From Deltaproteobacteria bacterium (GTDB taxonomy: Bacteria; Myxococcota; Kuafuiibacteriia; Kuafuiibacteriales; Kuafuiibacteriaceae), in contig JADJBV010000001.1 in NCBI GenBank assembly GCA_016703535.1, positions 6,128,001 to 6,192,000 on the forward strand: a stretch of 64,000 bases of DNA, in the 5' to 3' direction. The stretch's first letter is position 1, and every line of letters starts with the position of its first letter. Below are positions 43,516 to 51,915 of the stretch, piece after piece. The notes under the pieces are model-generated. The model was not told the DNA's origin. It worked only from the letters and a program-made list of their open reading frames with translations, and ran no database searches. A program made the translations under genes and the position numbers.

Positions 43516-44651
43516 CCCGAGTGCTGATCGTCGACGATGATCCGCGGATGAGCTCGGCCTTGGCCGGTGAGCTCGTTCGACAAGGATACGACACCCAAAC
43601 CGCCGACTCGGTGGACGCGGCCCTCGAACTTCTGCTCAACGCACCCGTCGATGTGTTGGTCACCGATCTCCGCATGAGCGGGCGAGACGGCCTCGATCTG
43701 ATCCGCATGGCCAGGGCCACGTCCCCTAAAACCCGGGCGGTGTTGATGAGCGCCTACGCGACCGCCAAAGACTACAAGGTCGCCATCGAGCTCGGCGCGG
43801 TCGACGTCCTCACCAAACCCTTCACCCCCGAGGATCTGGAGGAGGCGATCCGCAAGGCCCTCGACAGCCAGTCGGGGGTGCAGGGCCTGGTCCACGGCCT
43901 GTCATTGGTCGACGTGCTCCAAATGTTCCACTTCGCCCGGCGTTCCTTGGCGATCCACGTCGGCGGAGATGGCGCCACGATCCACCTGCGGGACGGCGAA
44001 GTGGTGCACGCCGTGTCAGGCGCCATCACCGGTGAGGCCGCCTTGCGCGCGATCCTGGAGAGCCAGGTGAGTTCGGTGCGGACCTCCCCCGCGGTGTCGG
44101 TTCCGATCACGATAACCCGCGGATTTCAGGCTCTGCTGCTCGATCTGGTGCGCGCGATCGACGAACAGGGGCGTTCGTTGCCCCAGCCGCCGGGGCCCGC
44201 CTCGACGGGAAAGACGCCGACCCCCGATTTGGTTTTCGATCTGGGAGTAGGCCGACAACAACGAGACCACCTACGACGCGACGCCCCTGACCCGCCCGAC
44301 CATCTCCAACCTCACGGCGATCGGCAGCCCCGAATCGACCAAAAGCGACGATGGGATGCAGCTGAGGCGCGGAACGGGCGCCAACCTCCACAACGCGATC
44401 GTGGTCGGCTTCAACGAAAGTTGCGTCAACATCGACGACCTGGCCACCTGGCAGACGGCGTTGACCAGCACCGCCAGCCCGAGCTTGAGCGGGGACCTGA
44501 CCATCTCCCGATCGATCTTCAGCTGCGCCGCTCCCTTCAAGGACTCGGGGTCGGAGCCCTATCCGGTCTCGAGCTTCGTCATGACCCTGAACGAGGGGAA
44601 CCTGTTGGCCGATCCTCTGCTGACGGCGCCGTATTCCCCGACCGCACCTGA
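43512..44651 (+). CDS. Response regulator with DUF4388 (PATAN) domain; C-terminus overrun into a gene remnant
   Basis: The receiver domain (about 1-125) has VLIVDDDPRM, phosphoacceptor Asp in VLVTDLRMSG, MSAYAT and the Lys in LTKPFTP. A DUF4388 domain follows (LSLVDVLQMFHFARRS, IHLRDGEVVHAVSG, GEAALRAIL), to about residue 240. From about residue 243 to the stop at 44651 the protein is Arg/Gln/His-rich and reads out of frame through the remnant of another gene (44252-44793), so the native end seems to have been lost by a deletion. The receiver and DUF4388 parts are probably functional. Confidence 0.85.
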   Translation: MTRVLIVDDDPRMSSALAGELVRQGYDTQTADSVDAALELLLNAPVDVLVTDLRMSGRDGLDLIRMARATSPKTRAVLMSAYATAKDYKVAIELGAVDVLTKPFTPEDLEEAIRKALDSQSGVQGLVHGLSLVDVLQMFHFARRSLAIHVGGDGATIHLRDGEVVHAVSGAITGEAALRAILESQVSSVRTSPAVSVPITITRGFQALLLDLVRAIDEQGRSLPQPPGPASTGKTPTPDLVFDLGVGRQQRDHLRRDAPDPPDHLQPHGDRQPRIDQKRRWDAAEARNGRQPPQRDRGRLQRKLRQHRRPGHLADGVDQHRQPELERGPDHLPIDLQLRRSLQGLGVGALSGLELRHDPERGEPVGRSSADGAVFPDRT

Positions 44652-44793
44652 CTTTCGGCCGATGGCTGGCTCCCCGGCGATGACCGGCGGAGTGGTTCCC
44701 AACGATCCCTTCTTCGACAACGTGACCTACCGCGGGGGCGTCGATCCCGCCAACGATTGGACCGTGGGCTGGACCACCAACGCGAGCAACTGA
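44252..44793 (+). pseudogene. C-terminal remnant of a right-handed beta-helix/surface protein gene
   Basis: In a different frame from the response regulator, 180 codons after an in-frame TAG encode NETTYDATPLTRPTISNLTA, then LRRGTGANLHNAIVVGF, SRSIFSC, FRPMAGSPAM and the ending FFDNVTYRGGVDPANDWTVGWT. That ending is common in large exported beta-helix proteins. No signal peptide or 5' part exists. It was evidently fused to the regulator 3' end by a deletion between about 44215 and 44252. Confidence 0.65.
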
Positions 44794-44803
44794 TCCACGG
44801 AGC

Positions 44804-45676
44804 TCAGTGGGCGGCCGGTGCGGCCAACAACTTCTCCAGCACCTCGCCGAGGGTGGTCGTGCCTTGGACCTGCCGGTGGCCAGGCTCGAAGACCAAACGT
44901 CCGGCGACGATGGCCTCGATCATCTCTTGGTAGAGGCCGGCCAGCTGGGCTGGGAAACCAAACCCCTGGAGCGTCGTGGCGGCCACCGAGGTCGGGGCCT
45001 CGCTGACGGTGATCGGCTTCTTCAAGATCCGCGACAACTCGTCGGCCACCTGGCGTTGAGTCACCGCCGGCCCGGCCAGCTGGACGACCTGGTGCACCTT
45101 GCTGCCCTCGACCAACAACCCAGCCGCCAGTTTGCCGATGTCGGCGGTGGCGACCATGGGGACAGCGAGGTCGGCCGGGAAGAAGCTGGGCAAAAGACCT
45201 TGGCCCAACATGCTCAAGGAGCCACCCAAGTTCTCCATGAAGTAGGCGGCCCGCAGCAGGCTCACCTTGGTGTCCTTGAGCGCCTGGAGGCGGAGTTCGG
45301 CGCCGTGGATTTCGGTGATCGGCCCGGTGCCACCTTCCAGTTGCGCGCCCACCGATGACAAAAAGACCACGTGCGGCACGGGTGAGGCCTGGAGCGCGGC
45401 GATCTGGGCGTCGATGACCGATCGCTGATACCCCCTAAAATCTGGGGCAAAAGACGGCGGGACCAACAGGTAAGCGGCCTGGCCCCCCTGCAGCGCCTTG
45501 GCCAAAGCGACAGCGTCCGCGAGATCGGCCACCGCCACTTCGGCGCCGCGGGCCTTCCACGGCTCGCCCTTTTTGGCGTCCCGCACCACCACTCGGACCT
45601 TCTTGCCTTGGGCCAACAAGGTGTCCGCCACAACTTTGCCGGTGTTTCCGCTCACGCCTGCTACCACGTAGGTCAT
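44804..45676 (-). CDS. NmrA-like NAD(P)-binding protein
   Basis: A protein of 290 residues from ATG 45676, with AGGAG at the right spacing. The N-terminal VVAGVSGNTGKVVADTLLAQGKKVRVVVRD is the Rossmann motif of atypical short-chain dehydrogenases (GxxGxxG with Arg after the second strand, favouring NADP). HVVFLSSVGAQ, EIHGAELRLQ and LLRAAYFMENL follow the NmrA/QOR2 pattern. It may be a quinone/azo-type reductase or a redox sensor. Transcribed divergently from a LysR regulator, its likely controller. Confidence 0.87.
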   Translation of the reverse strand: MTYVVAGVSGNTGKVVADTLLAQGKKVRVVVRDAKKGEPWKARGAEVAVADLADAVALAKALQGGQAAYLLVPPSFAPDFRGYQRSVIDAQIAALQASPVPHVVFLSSVGAQLEGGTGPITEIHGAELRLQALKDTKVSLLRAAYFMENLGGSLSMLGQGLLPSFFPADLAVPMVATADIGKLAAGLLVEGSKVHQVVQLAGPAVTQRQVADELSRILKKPITVSEAPTSVAATTLQGFGFPAQLAGLYQEMIEAIVAGRLVFEPGHRQVQGTTTLGEVLEKLLAAPAAH

Positions 45677-45759
45677 CTGCAACTCCTGCCCTTCTGCTGG
45701 GCCCACCAAACATGGACCCGGGGCCATCATTCGTACAGTGCATGTTCTTCATACTTTGA

Positions 45760-45774
45760 ATGCACGGTATGCAT
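45760..45774. promoter_or_regulatory. Candidate LysR site 1
   Basis: Perfect palindrome ATGCA-CGGTA-TGCAT (a T-N11-A type site) in the divergent promoter between nmrA-like and lysR. A second site with the same arms lies at 45838. Confidence 0.5.
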
Positions 45775-45837
45775 GTTGGCCCCACCAACCCACCTGTCCC
45801 TTTTCCATGCCAGCGTCTCATGATGGAATGCGGCGTC

Positions 45838-45852
45838 ATGCATTCCGTGCAT
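45838..45852. promoter_or_regulatory. Candidate LysR site 2
   Basis: ATGCA-TTCCG-TGCAT, with the same arms and spacing as site 1, 78 bp away. It overlaps the probable lysR start codon, which would suit autorepression. Confidence 0.45.
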
Positions 45853-46791
45853 CTGGCGGGGCTCGACCTCAATCAACTCCCGGTTCTGGCGGTGTTGTTG
45901 GAGACCCGCCACGTGACCCGGGCGGCCCAACGTTTGGGCCTGTCCCAGTCGGCCACCAGCCACGCCTTGGCGCGCCTGCGTGAGGTGTTTGGGGACCCGC
46001 TGCTGGTGCGGGGCCCCGACGGCCTGGTGTTGACCCAGCGAGCCGAGGTGTTGCAAACGCGGCTGAGGGAAGCCTTAGAACAGCTGCACGGCGCGATCGG
46101 TCCCCCGGCCCCTTTTGATCCGGCCCGGGCCGAGCGGACCTTCAGCGTCGCCGCCGCCGACTACCTGGAGATCGAGCTGGCCCCCCTCTTGTTGCGGCGG
46201 ACCAGGGTCGAAGCCCCCGGGGTCCAGCTGTGGTTCCGCGCCTTCGGCGACGACGCGATCAGCAACCTGGCGGATGGGACCTTGGACCTCTTGATCTCCC
46301 CACCTCGCCCCGAGCTCGATCGCGCCGGCCTCCGCACCCGTCAGCTGTTCGAGGACAACTTCGTCTCCTTGGTGCGCCGGGGTCACCCAGCCCTGAAGCG
46401 GCGCTGGACCCCCGAGCTCTTCGCCGAGTTGCCCCACGCCTTCGTGGCCCCCCGCGGCCGACCGGGGGGTGCGGTGGACATCGCCTTGGGCAAGTTGGGC
46501 CTGCAGAGAAAGGTGGTGTTGGCGACGCCCCACTTTTTGGTCGCGCCCTTGGTGATCGCCGAAAGTGACCTGGTGTTGACCATCCCTCGAAGGATGGCGG
46601 TGGCGCTCGAGGGGCGCCTCGGCCTGGTGCAGGTCGAGCCCCCCGTCGAGCTCCCGAACTTTTCGGTGGCCATGTTTTGGCACGAACGGACCCACGCGGA
46701 GGCGGCCCACGTTTGGTTGAGGGACGCGGTGGTGGCTGCGAGCGAGGTCAAAGGTCCCGCGGCCCGTCGCCGACCGCGACGCCGCCGCTGA
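45838..46791 (+). CDS. LysR-family transcriptional regulator
   Basis: About 317 residues. The HTH is LDLNQLPVLAVLLETRHVTRAAQRLGLSQSATSHALARLREVFGDPLLVR; the effector domain follows. ATG 45838 was chosen because it lies just before the conserved domain; ATG 45820/45823 are possible. It probably activates or represses the divergent nmrA-like gene in response to an unknown small molecule, through the two ATGCA-N5-TGCAT sites. The basic tail (RRRPRRRR) is unusual. Confidence 0.9.
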   Translation: MHSVHLAGLDLNQLPVLAVLLETRHVTRAAQRLGLSQSATSHALARLREVFGDPLLVRGPDGLVLTQRAEVLQTRLREALEQLHGAIGPPAPFDPARAERTFSVAAADYLEIELAPLLLRRTRVEAPGVQLWFRAFGDDAISNLADGTLDLLISPPRPELDRAGLRTRQLFEDNFVSLVRRGHPALKRRWTPELFAELPHAFVAPRGRPGGAVDIALGKLGLQRKVVLATPHFLVAPLVIAESDLVLTIPRRMAVALEGRLGLVQVEPPVELPNFSVAMFWHERTHAEAAHVWLRDAVVAASEVKGPAARRRPRRRR

Positions 46792-46832
46792 GATCGACGG
46801 CCGCAGAGAACCGCGATCATCGCGCCCCGGGT

Positions 46833-48275
46833 TCAGTGCAGGATCACGACCGTGTCGCCCACCTGGAGTACGGGCCACAATACGTCGATGTTGGCGTCTT
46901 CGGTGGCCATACAACCCCAGGTCCAATCGGCGCCGGAGCCGTTGCCGTGGATCTCGATCAAGCCCCCCAACGCGGTTTGCTGCGGCGGTTCGGTGCGGGC
47001 GTTTTGGGCGGCGACGATCGCGTTGTGTTCGGCTTGGGTGATGAGGCCCGCGGCCAGACCTCGGGCGGCGTCTTGGCTGTCGGGATAACTGATCAAGAAG
47101 GCCTTGTAATATTGGGACTGGGCGATCTTGCGCGGGATGTAAAAGACCCCTTCGGGGGTGCGCCGATCGCCCTCACGTTCTTTGTCTTCGACCGGGCTGG
47201 AGCCGAGGCCCACGCAGTAGGTCTGGACCAAGTTGACGCCGTCGCAGAGCACCATCCGGCGTTTGCTTTTGGTGACCACCACGAAGTCGCTGGAGGCTTG
47301 AGCGGCCCAAGCGGCGCAGTCATTGGCGCCGTTGCTGAGGTCGCAGCTGGGCGGCGGGGGCGGCAAGTACCAGCAGGTTTGATCGGTGTCGCAGGCGTAG
47401 CCGTCCGCTTGGCGGCACTCGTTGTCGGTCGTGCAGTCCCGCAGGCAGGCCGAATATCCTTCGAGGCCAAAGCGGAAGCAGGTGCTGCCGCTGGGACAAC
47501 CGATCACGTCGCAGCGCTCTTGGGTGCAATAACCGCCGGGCAGATCGGTGATGCAGCTGCTGCGGTTGCAGTCCGACGCTGAGCTGCAGGCGGCGCCGAT
47601 GTCGAAGGCCGGCACGGCGCGCCCGGGTACCCCGGACTCGGGGACACAAGCATAACGGACGACCGAACCTTGGCCTTGGCGCTTCTCGGGCAAACACACG
47701 TAGCCGACGCGGCAGCCGGTGGGCGAAAGGGTGTCGTCACAGCGGGACAAACAAGTGCCGGTGCCGTCGTTGCCGCCGTCATCGATGCAGAAGGTGACCG
47801 GGTTGAGGGGCCCAGCCTGATCGGGGCAAAACTGGGTGCAACTTTGGGTGCAGGTGCCGTTCGGCCAACCCGCCGCGTCGGTCAAACAATGCCCACCGGT
47901 GAAGGGACAATCGCCGTCGCCGCTGCAAGGGCCGCCGATCCAGCCCGGGCTGAGGATCTCGGGGGCGCCGTTGTCCGCGGGGGACACGTCTCCCGCCTGA
48001 GCATCCGGTCCGCTGGCGTCGGCGGCGGTGGCGTCGGCGATGGTCGCGTCGGCCTCGGCCCCTCCGTCGGGGATGGGGCCAACATCCGGTTGGGCGTCGA
48101 CCGATCCGAGATCCGGGGCCCCGAGGTCGAGCGCGCCATCGAGGCCACCGTCGGCCCCCGCGCCGGCGTCCAGCACCTGGGCGTCCTCGGGGTCGGAGCC
48201 CTGGTCGGGCGGGTCCGAGGGTTCGGCGGCCGCGCCGCAACCGACCAACAGCAGGGCGATCCCCAGGTAACGCAT
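46833..48275 (-). CDS. L,D-transpeptidase (YkuD) lipoprotein with Cys-rich stalk
   Basis: A protein of 480 residues. Lipobox IALLLVGC; a long Asp/Ala/Gly linker; several GxxCxxxxDC-type Cys modules (CSGDGDCPFTGGHCL, CSSASDCNRSSC, CTTDNECRQADGYAC); then a YkuD domain (VVTKSKRRMVLCDG, GDRRTPEGVFYI, IEIHGNGSG, WTWGCMATEDANID, VGDTVVIL). The catalytic Cys is in WGC and the His in IHG. It would form 3-3 peptidoglycan crosslinks or attach proteins to peptidoglycan from an outer-membrane anchor. Confidence 0.88.
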   Translation of the reverse strand: MRYLGIALLLVGCGAAAEPSDPPDQGSDPEDAQVLDAGAGADGGLDGALDLGAPDLGSVDAQPDVGPIPDGGAEADATIADATAADASGPDAQAGDVSPADNGAPEILSPGWIGGPCSGDGDCPFTGGHCLTDAAGWPNGTCTQSCTQFCPDQAGPLNPVTFCIDDGGNDGTGTCLSRCDDTLSPTGCRVGYVCLPEKRQGQGSVVRYACVPESGVPGRAVPAFDIGAACSSASDCNRSSCITDLPGGYCTQERCDVIGCPSGSTCFRFGLEGYSACLRDCTTDNECRQADGYACDTDQTCWYLPPPPPSCDLSNGANDCAAWAAQASSDFVVVTKSKRRMVLCDGVNLVQTYCVGLGSSPVEDKEREGDRRTPEGVFYIPRKIAQSQYYKAFLISYPDSQDAARGLAAGLITQAEHNAIVAAQNARTEPPQQTALGGLIEIHGNGSGADWTWGCMATEDANIDVLWPVLQVGDTVVILH

Positions 48276-48435
48276 CCGCAGAATCGGACTGCCGCTCCCG
48301 GACCGGGGTGGTCAAGCTTGGCCTCTCTCCGATCTTTGTCGTATCCATGGGGAATCGGACGCCCAGCCTACCCGGCCGACTGTTCGGTAAAGGTGGTTTG
48401 AGGTAGGACTTGAGGGTGAGGATGGTGAGATTGGG

Positions 48436-51400
48436 ATGAGCCTGCTCCACAAGCTTGCCCGCCACCGGACCGCCGCCCTCCCTGGCGCGGCCGAAGGATC
48501 GCCAAAAGCAGCCCAAAAAACGGCGGTCGACCCCGAGGTCTTTTCGGGGGCCCAGGTCAGCGAAAAGCTGATCTCCAAGTTCGGCGCTCAGCTCAAGCCC
48601 GCGGCCGCCGAGATGGCGACGATCGGGCGCATGGCGGCCACGCTCAAGCCCCACAAGGTCACCCAGTTCAGCAACGCTTTGGATCGGTACTACGGCGCCC
48701 TCGGCAAGTTCCTGGAAGAGGTCCCGGCCAAAGATCACAAGCAAGTCGTGACGGTCGCGACCCAAGCGCTGCAGAAGGTGGTGGAGCGGATCGGCCCCGG
48801 TGATCGGCTGGTGGGCGGGATCGAGGTCTTGTCTTCGCTGCTCTTCCACGGGCGCACCGACCGGACCTTCGCGGCCCGGACCGAGGCCGCCGAAAAGGTG
48901 TCGGCCCAGCTCCTGGACATGCTGGAGGGTCGTTTGGGCGCGGGCGGATCGTGCTTCGTGTTCCGCAACCTCATCGAGGCCGGCGCCAACCGGCAGGTGG
49001 ATCAAAGCTTGGCCAGCAAAGAGGCCAATTGGTCGGGCGCCCTGTCGTTGATCGCCCGAGGCACCCCGACCCGGGGCGCCAGCCAGGCCCAACTCGGCGC
49101 GCTGTTCGGTCATTTCCAGGCGGCTTGTGGTGAGGGCGGGACGCTGGACCAGATCTACGACCGGGCCATCCAGCGGGCCGTGTCGCCGCACCAGGCCGGC
49201 GTGATGGCTTTGGCCGAGCAGCTTCGACAACCCGTTGACCTCGAAGAAGGCTCACCCGGTCAGCGGGTCGACCGGATCATGGTCGAGACCTTGAGCAAAC
49301 TGACCGAGGGCACCGCCGCCGGCTACCCGATCCTCGGCCAGCAGATCGAGGCCCTCGCGGGTCGGATCTCGGGCCACGCGAAGCGGATCAAAGAAGACTC
49401 GGTACCGGTCTATCAGAACCTCGCTCGACTCCTCGAAGGCCTGGCGGAGCGCGCCTCTTTGAGCGTCACGCTGGACTACCTGTCGCGGGCCCTGCCGGAG
49501 TTGGCGGAGCGGCCGGGGATGGCCACCAAGTTGGCCAAGCTCAAGTCACCTGAAGATCTGCCGCGAGCGCTCCTGGAGAGTGAGGCCGAACGGATCGGCA
49601 AAGACGTGGCGGGCCTCGAGGCGGCGCTGAAGAACTTGGATCGCCTGCCGAGTGGCCTGGGCACCGCGGCGGCGGTGGCGCTGTTGCCCCACGTCGCCCC
49701 GGCGGTGGTCCCGACCGAACTCCTGATCAAGGCCGGCGCCACCTTGGCCCGAGGTGCCGAGACCATCGATGAGCTGAACGGGCGGATTCAGAGCTACACC
49801 GCGGCCTTTCCGGCCATCGACCAGGCGCTGGGTGCCCAACACGCCCAGGTCTTGGCCCTCGCCCTCGCCCTCGAGCTCAACAACGGGCCTCCCAAGGCCG
49901 ACGCCGTGCCCCGGCTGATCCAACACGCGACCCAGCTGCTGGCGATTTTGCCCGAGTTGCCGCTGAGCAAAGTGGTGCTCCCGGATCGAGGCAACGAGCT
50001 GAGCCTGCTGTCGATCGACGGCCCTACCCATCAAGGACGCGACCCGGGCGACTACCTCGGACGTTTGTTCGAGACCTTGACCGCGGATCGCACCATGTCG
50101 GCGGAGGTCCAGGCCTCCCTGGCACGGCTCACATTTCGGCTGGCCAATCAGGTCGCGCGGCTCGATCGGGATCCGGAGACGATCCTGCCGCGGATCTTGG
50201 AGGACTGGCGGCAAGCGATCGAACAACCGGCGACGCTGCACTTCGCGCTTCGGCCCGGCAAAAGCACCGCGGTGCAAGCCAAAGGTGAACTCAGCGCTCT
50301 GGGCTTCTTGAGCGCCCACTCCGAGCTGCCGATCGAGTTGGCACTTACTGCCGGAACCCACCTCAGCAGCGAACAGCTCACCTGGCTCAGCGAAACCATC
50401 AAGAGCGAACGTAGCCACGGGAAGATCCGCCAACTCCGGGACCTGATTTTCGCGGCGATCGAGCTCGGCCGGCTGGACTTCCTGGACGCACTCCGCAGCA
50501 GCAAGAGCCCGCCCAAGACCAAAGAGGCGGCCATCACCCACGTGATCGAGAACCACCGGGCTGGCCCCATGCCCGAAGGGCGCCTCGATCTGCTGATGCA
50601 AGGGTTGGCGGCGGGGACCGATCCGCTGGCGCCGCTGAAGGAAGAGCTGCCGGTGGTGCCCGCCGCCGCGGCGCCCGGCCGTCCTCATGCGGGCCGCGAC
50701 GACGTGGGGGCGCTCCAGCGCAACCACGCCAACATCCAAGGCATGCTCACCCACCCACCGGTGGCGGCCTACCGAGACAAGTTGGAAGCGGTGTTGACGG
50801 CCTACGGCAACGGCACCTTGCGGAAGGTCAAATACGAGGGCCCGCTGGCGGACCGATTGCTGGCCGGTTTGACGCCCCATCAGCGGGCGGTGTGGATCCA
50901 GTGCGACGCGACCTCGAAAGGCGGCGGCATCGAGGAGGGTCCCGAGCTGGCGGCTCACCTGCCGATGCTCAAGGGCCTGGAGTCGCTCTTCGAGCGGATC
51001 AACCTGGCGACGGCGGAGTGGCCCGATCTCAAGTTCGACCAGGCATCTTTGGATGTGCTGCGGGCCCTCCAGAACCAGCAGCTGGAGCAGCTGCGGGCCC
51101 ATGCCAAAGGCAGCGACGAACACCGGACCGCGGGCCGGGCCTTGGGGCCCATCAACCATCGAATCGCGCTGATCGACCTGAAGTTGCAGCTGAGCCATCA
51201 GCTGGCGATGAACACGCCGGCGGGCGCCATGTTGTACGCCCTCCGACAACCGCTGGGCGAGGCCGCCCGGGGGCTCCAAGCCTTTGGCGCGAGGGCCGGC
51301 GCCGAAGCGGCCCGGGAGTTGGCCGAGGTCGGCAAGAAGCTGAAGTTGGAGCCGCGGCAAGGCCTGCACGTCACGGACGACGACTCACTGGATGGGTACA

Positions 51401-51909
51401 TGAACTCCTTCGCCGGCGGCTGCATCAACCCCGCCGGTGGGTTCAACCGCCACTACCTGGTCGAAAAGATGACCAGCCCGCTCTACAAGATGGGCCGTGG
51501 CATGAACGGGACGGTCCCCCAGACCCGGGGGTTCTTTCGGTTGGTCAACGTGGAGATCGGCAACTACAAGGGCTTCGCGATCTGGAGCGACACCCCGCAG
51601 AACATGCCGACCGGACGAGTCACGGCCGAGCTGCAGCAGCTGCTAGCGGAGCATGCGCTGGCCAAGGCCATGGCCATGGGGATCCCGCTGTTGACCGCCG
51701 GTGACGGCCAATCGGTGCAAGCGGCCCAAAAACGAGGCATGGCGCTGCAAGCGACGGCGGTGAAGGTGAAGATCGACCACGGCGTGACCGGCCACCACCA
51801 CACCGAATACCTGACGGGCGCGGGCTACAGCCATGACATGGTCCCCGGCCAGGTCGACACCTTCAACTACAACTACCACGTGGCCTTCCCCCCCGGCTTC
51901 GCCCGCTGA
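48436..51909 (+). CDS. Giant protein of unknown function, paralogue 1
   Basis: A protein of 1157 residues without signal peptide or membrane segment. After a basic, Ala-rich N-terminus, most of it is predicted helical, rich in Leu/Ala/Glu. A conserved C-terminal domain of about 190 residues begins DSLDGYMNSFAGGCINP, continues GGFNRHYLVEKM, PLYKMGRGMNG, VNVEIGNYKGFAIW and ends near DHGVTGHHHTEY. The equivalent Cys and His-His residues are kept in the next gene and could be catalytic or metal-binding. The two genes lie 6 bp apart and doubtless form an operon. I do not recognise the family. Confidence 0.75.
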   Translation: MSLLHKLARHRTAALPGAAEGSPKAAQKTAVDPEVFSGAQVSEKLISKFGAQLKPAAAEMATIGRMAATLKPHKVTQFSNALDRYYGALGKFLEEVPAKDHKQVVTVATQALQKVVERIGPGDRLVGGIEVLSSLLFHGRTDRTFAARTEAAEKVSAQLLDMLEGRLGAGGSCFVFRNLIEAGANRQVDQSLASKEANWSGALSLIARGTPTRGASQAQLGALFGHFQAACGEGGTLDQIYDRAIQRAVSPHQAGVMALAEQLRQPVDLEEGSPGQRVDRIMVETLSKLTEGTAAGYPILGQQIEALAGRISGHAKRIKEDSVPVYQNLARLLEGLAERASLSVTLDYLSRALPELAERPGMATKLAKLKSPEDLPRALLESEAERIGKDVAGLEAALKNLDRLPSGLGTAAAVALLPHVAPAVVPTELLIKAGATLARGAETIDELNGRIQSYTAAFPAIDQALGAQHAQVLALALALELNNGPPKADAVPRLIQHATQLLAILPELPLSKVVLPDRGNELSLLSIDGPTHQGRDPGDYLGRLFETLTADRTMSAEVQASLARLTFRLANQVARLDRDPETILPRILEDWRQAIEQPATLHFALRPGKSTAVQAKGELSALGFLSAHSELPIELALTAGTHLSSEQLTWLSETIKSERSHGKIRQLRDLIFAAIELGRLDFLDALRSSKSPPKTKEAAITHVIENHRAGPMPEGRLDLLMQGLAAGTDPLAPLKEELPVVPAAAAPGRPHAGRDDVGALQRNHANIQGMLTHPPVAAYRDKLEAVLTAYGNGTLRKVKYEGPLADRLLAGLTPHQRAVWIQCDATSKGGGIEEGPELAAHLPMLKGLESLFERINLATAEWPDLKFDQASLDVLRALQNQQLEQLRAHAKGSDEHRTAGRALGPINHRIALIDLKLQLSHQLAMNTPAGAMLYALRQPLGEAARGLQAFGARAGAEAARELAEVGKKLKLEPRQGLHVTDDDSLDGYMNSFAGGCINPAGGFNRHYLVEKMTSPLYKMGRGMNGTVPQTRGFFRLVNVEIGNYKGFAIWSDTPQNMPTGRVTAELQQLLAEHALAKAMAMGIPLLTAGDGQSVQAAQKRGMALQATAVKVKIDHGVTGHHHTEYLTGAGYSHDMVPGQVDTFNYNYHVAFPPGFAR

Positions 51910-51915
51910 GCACCC

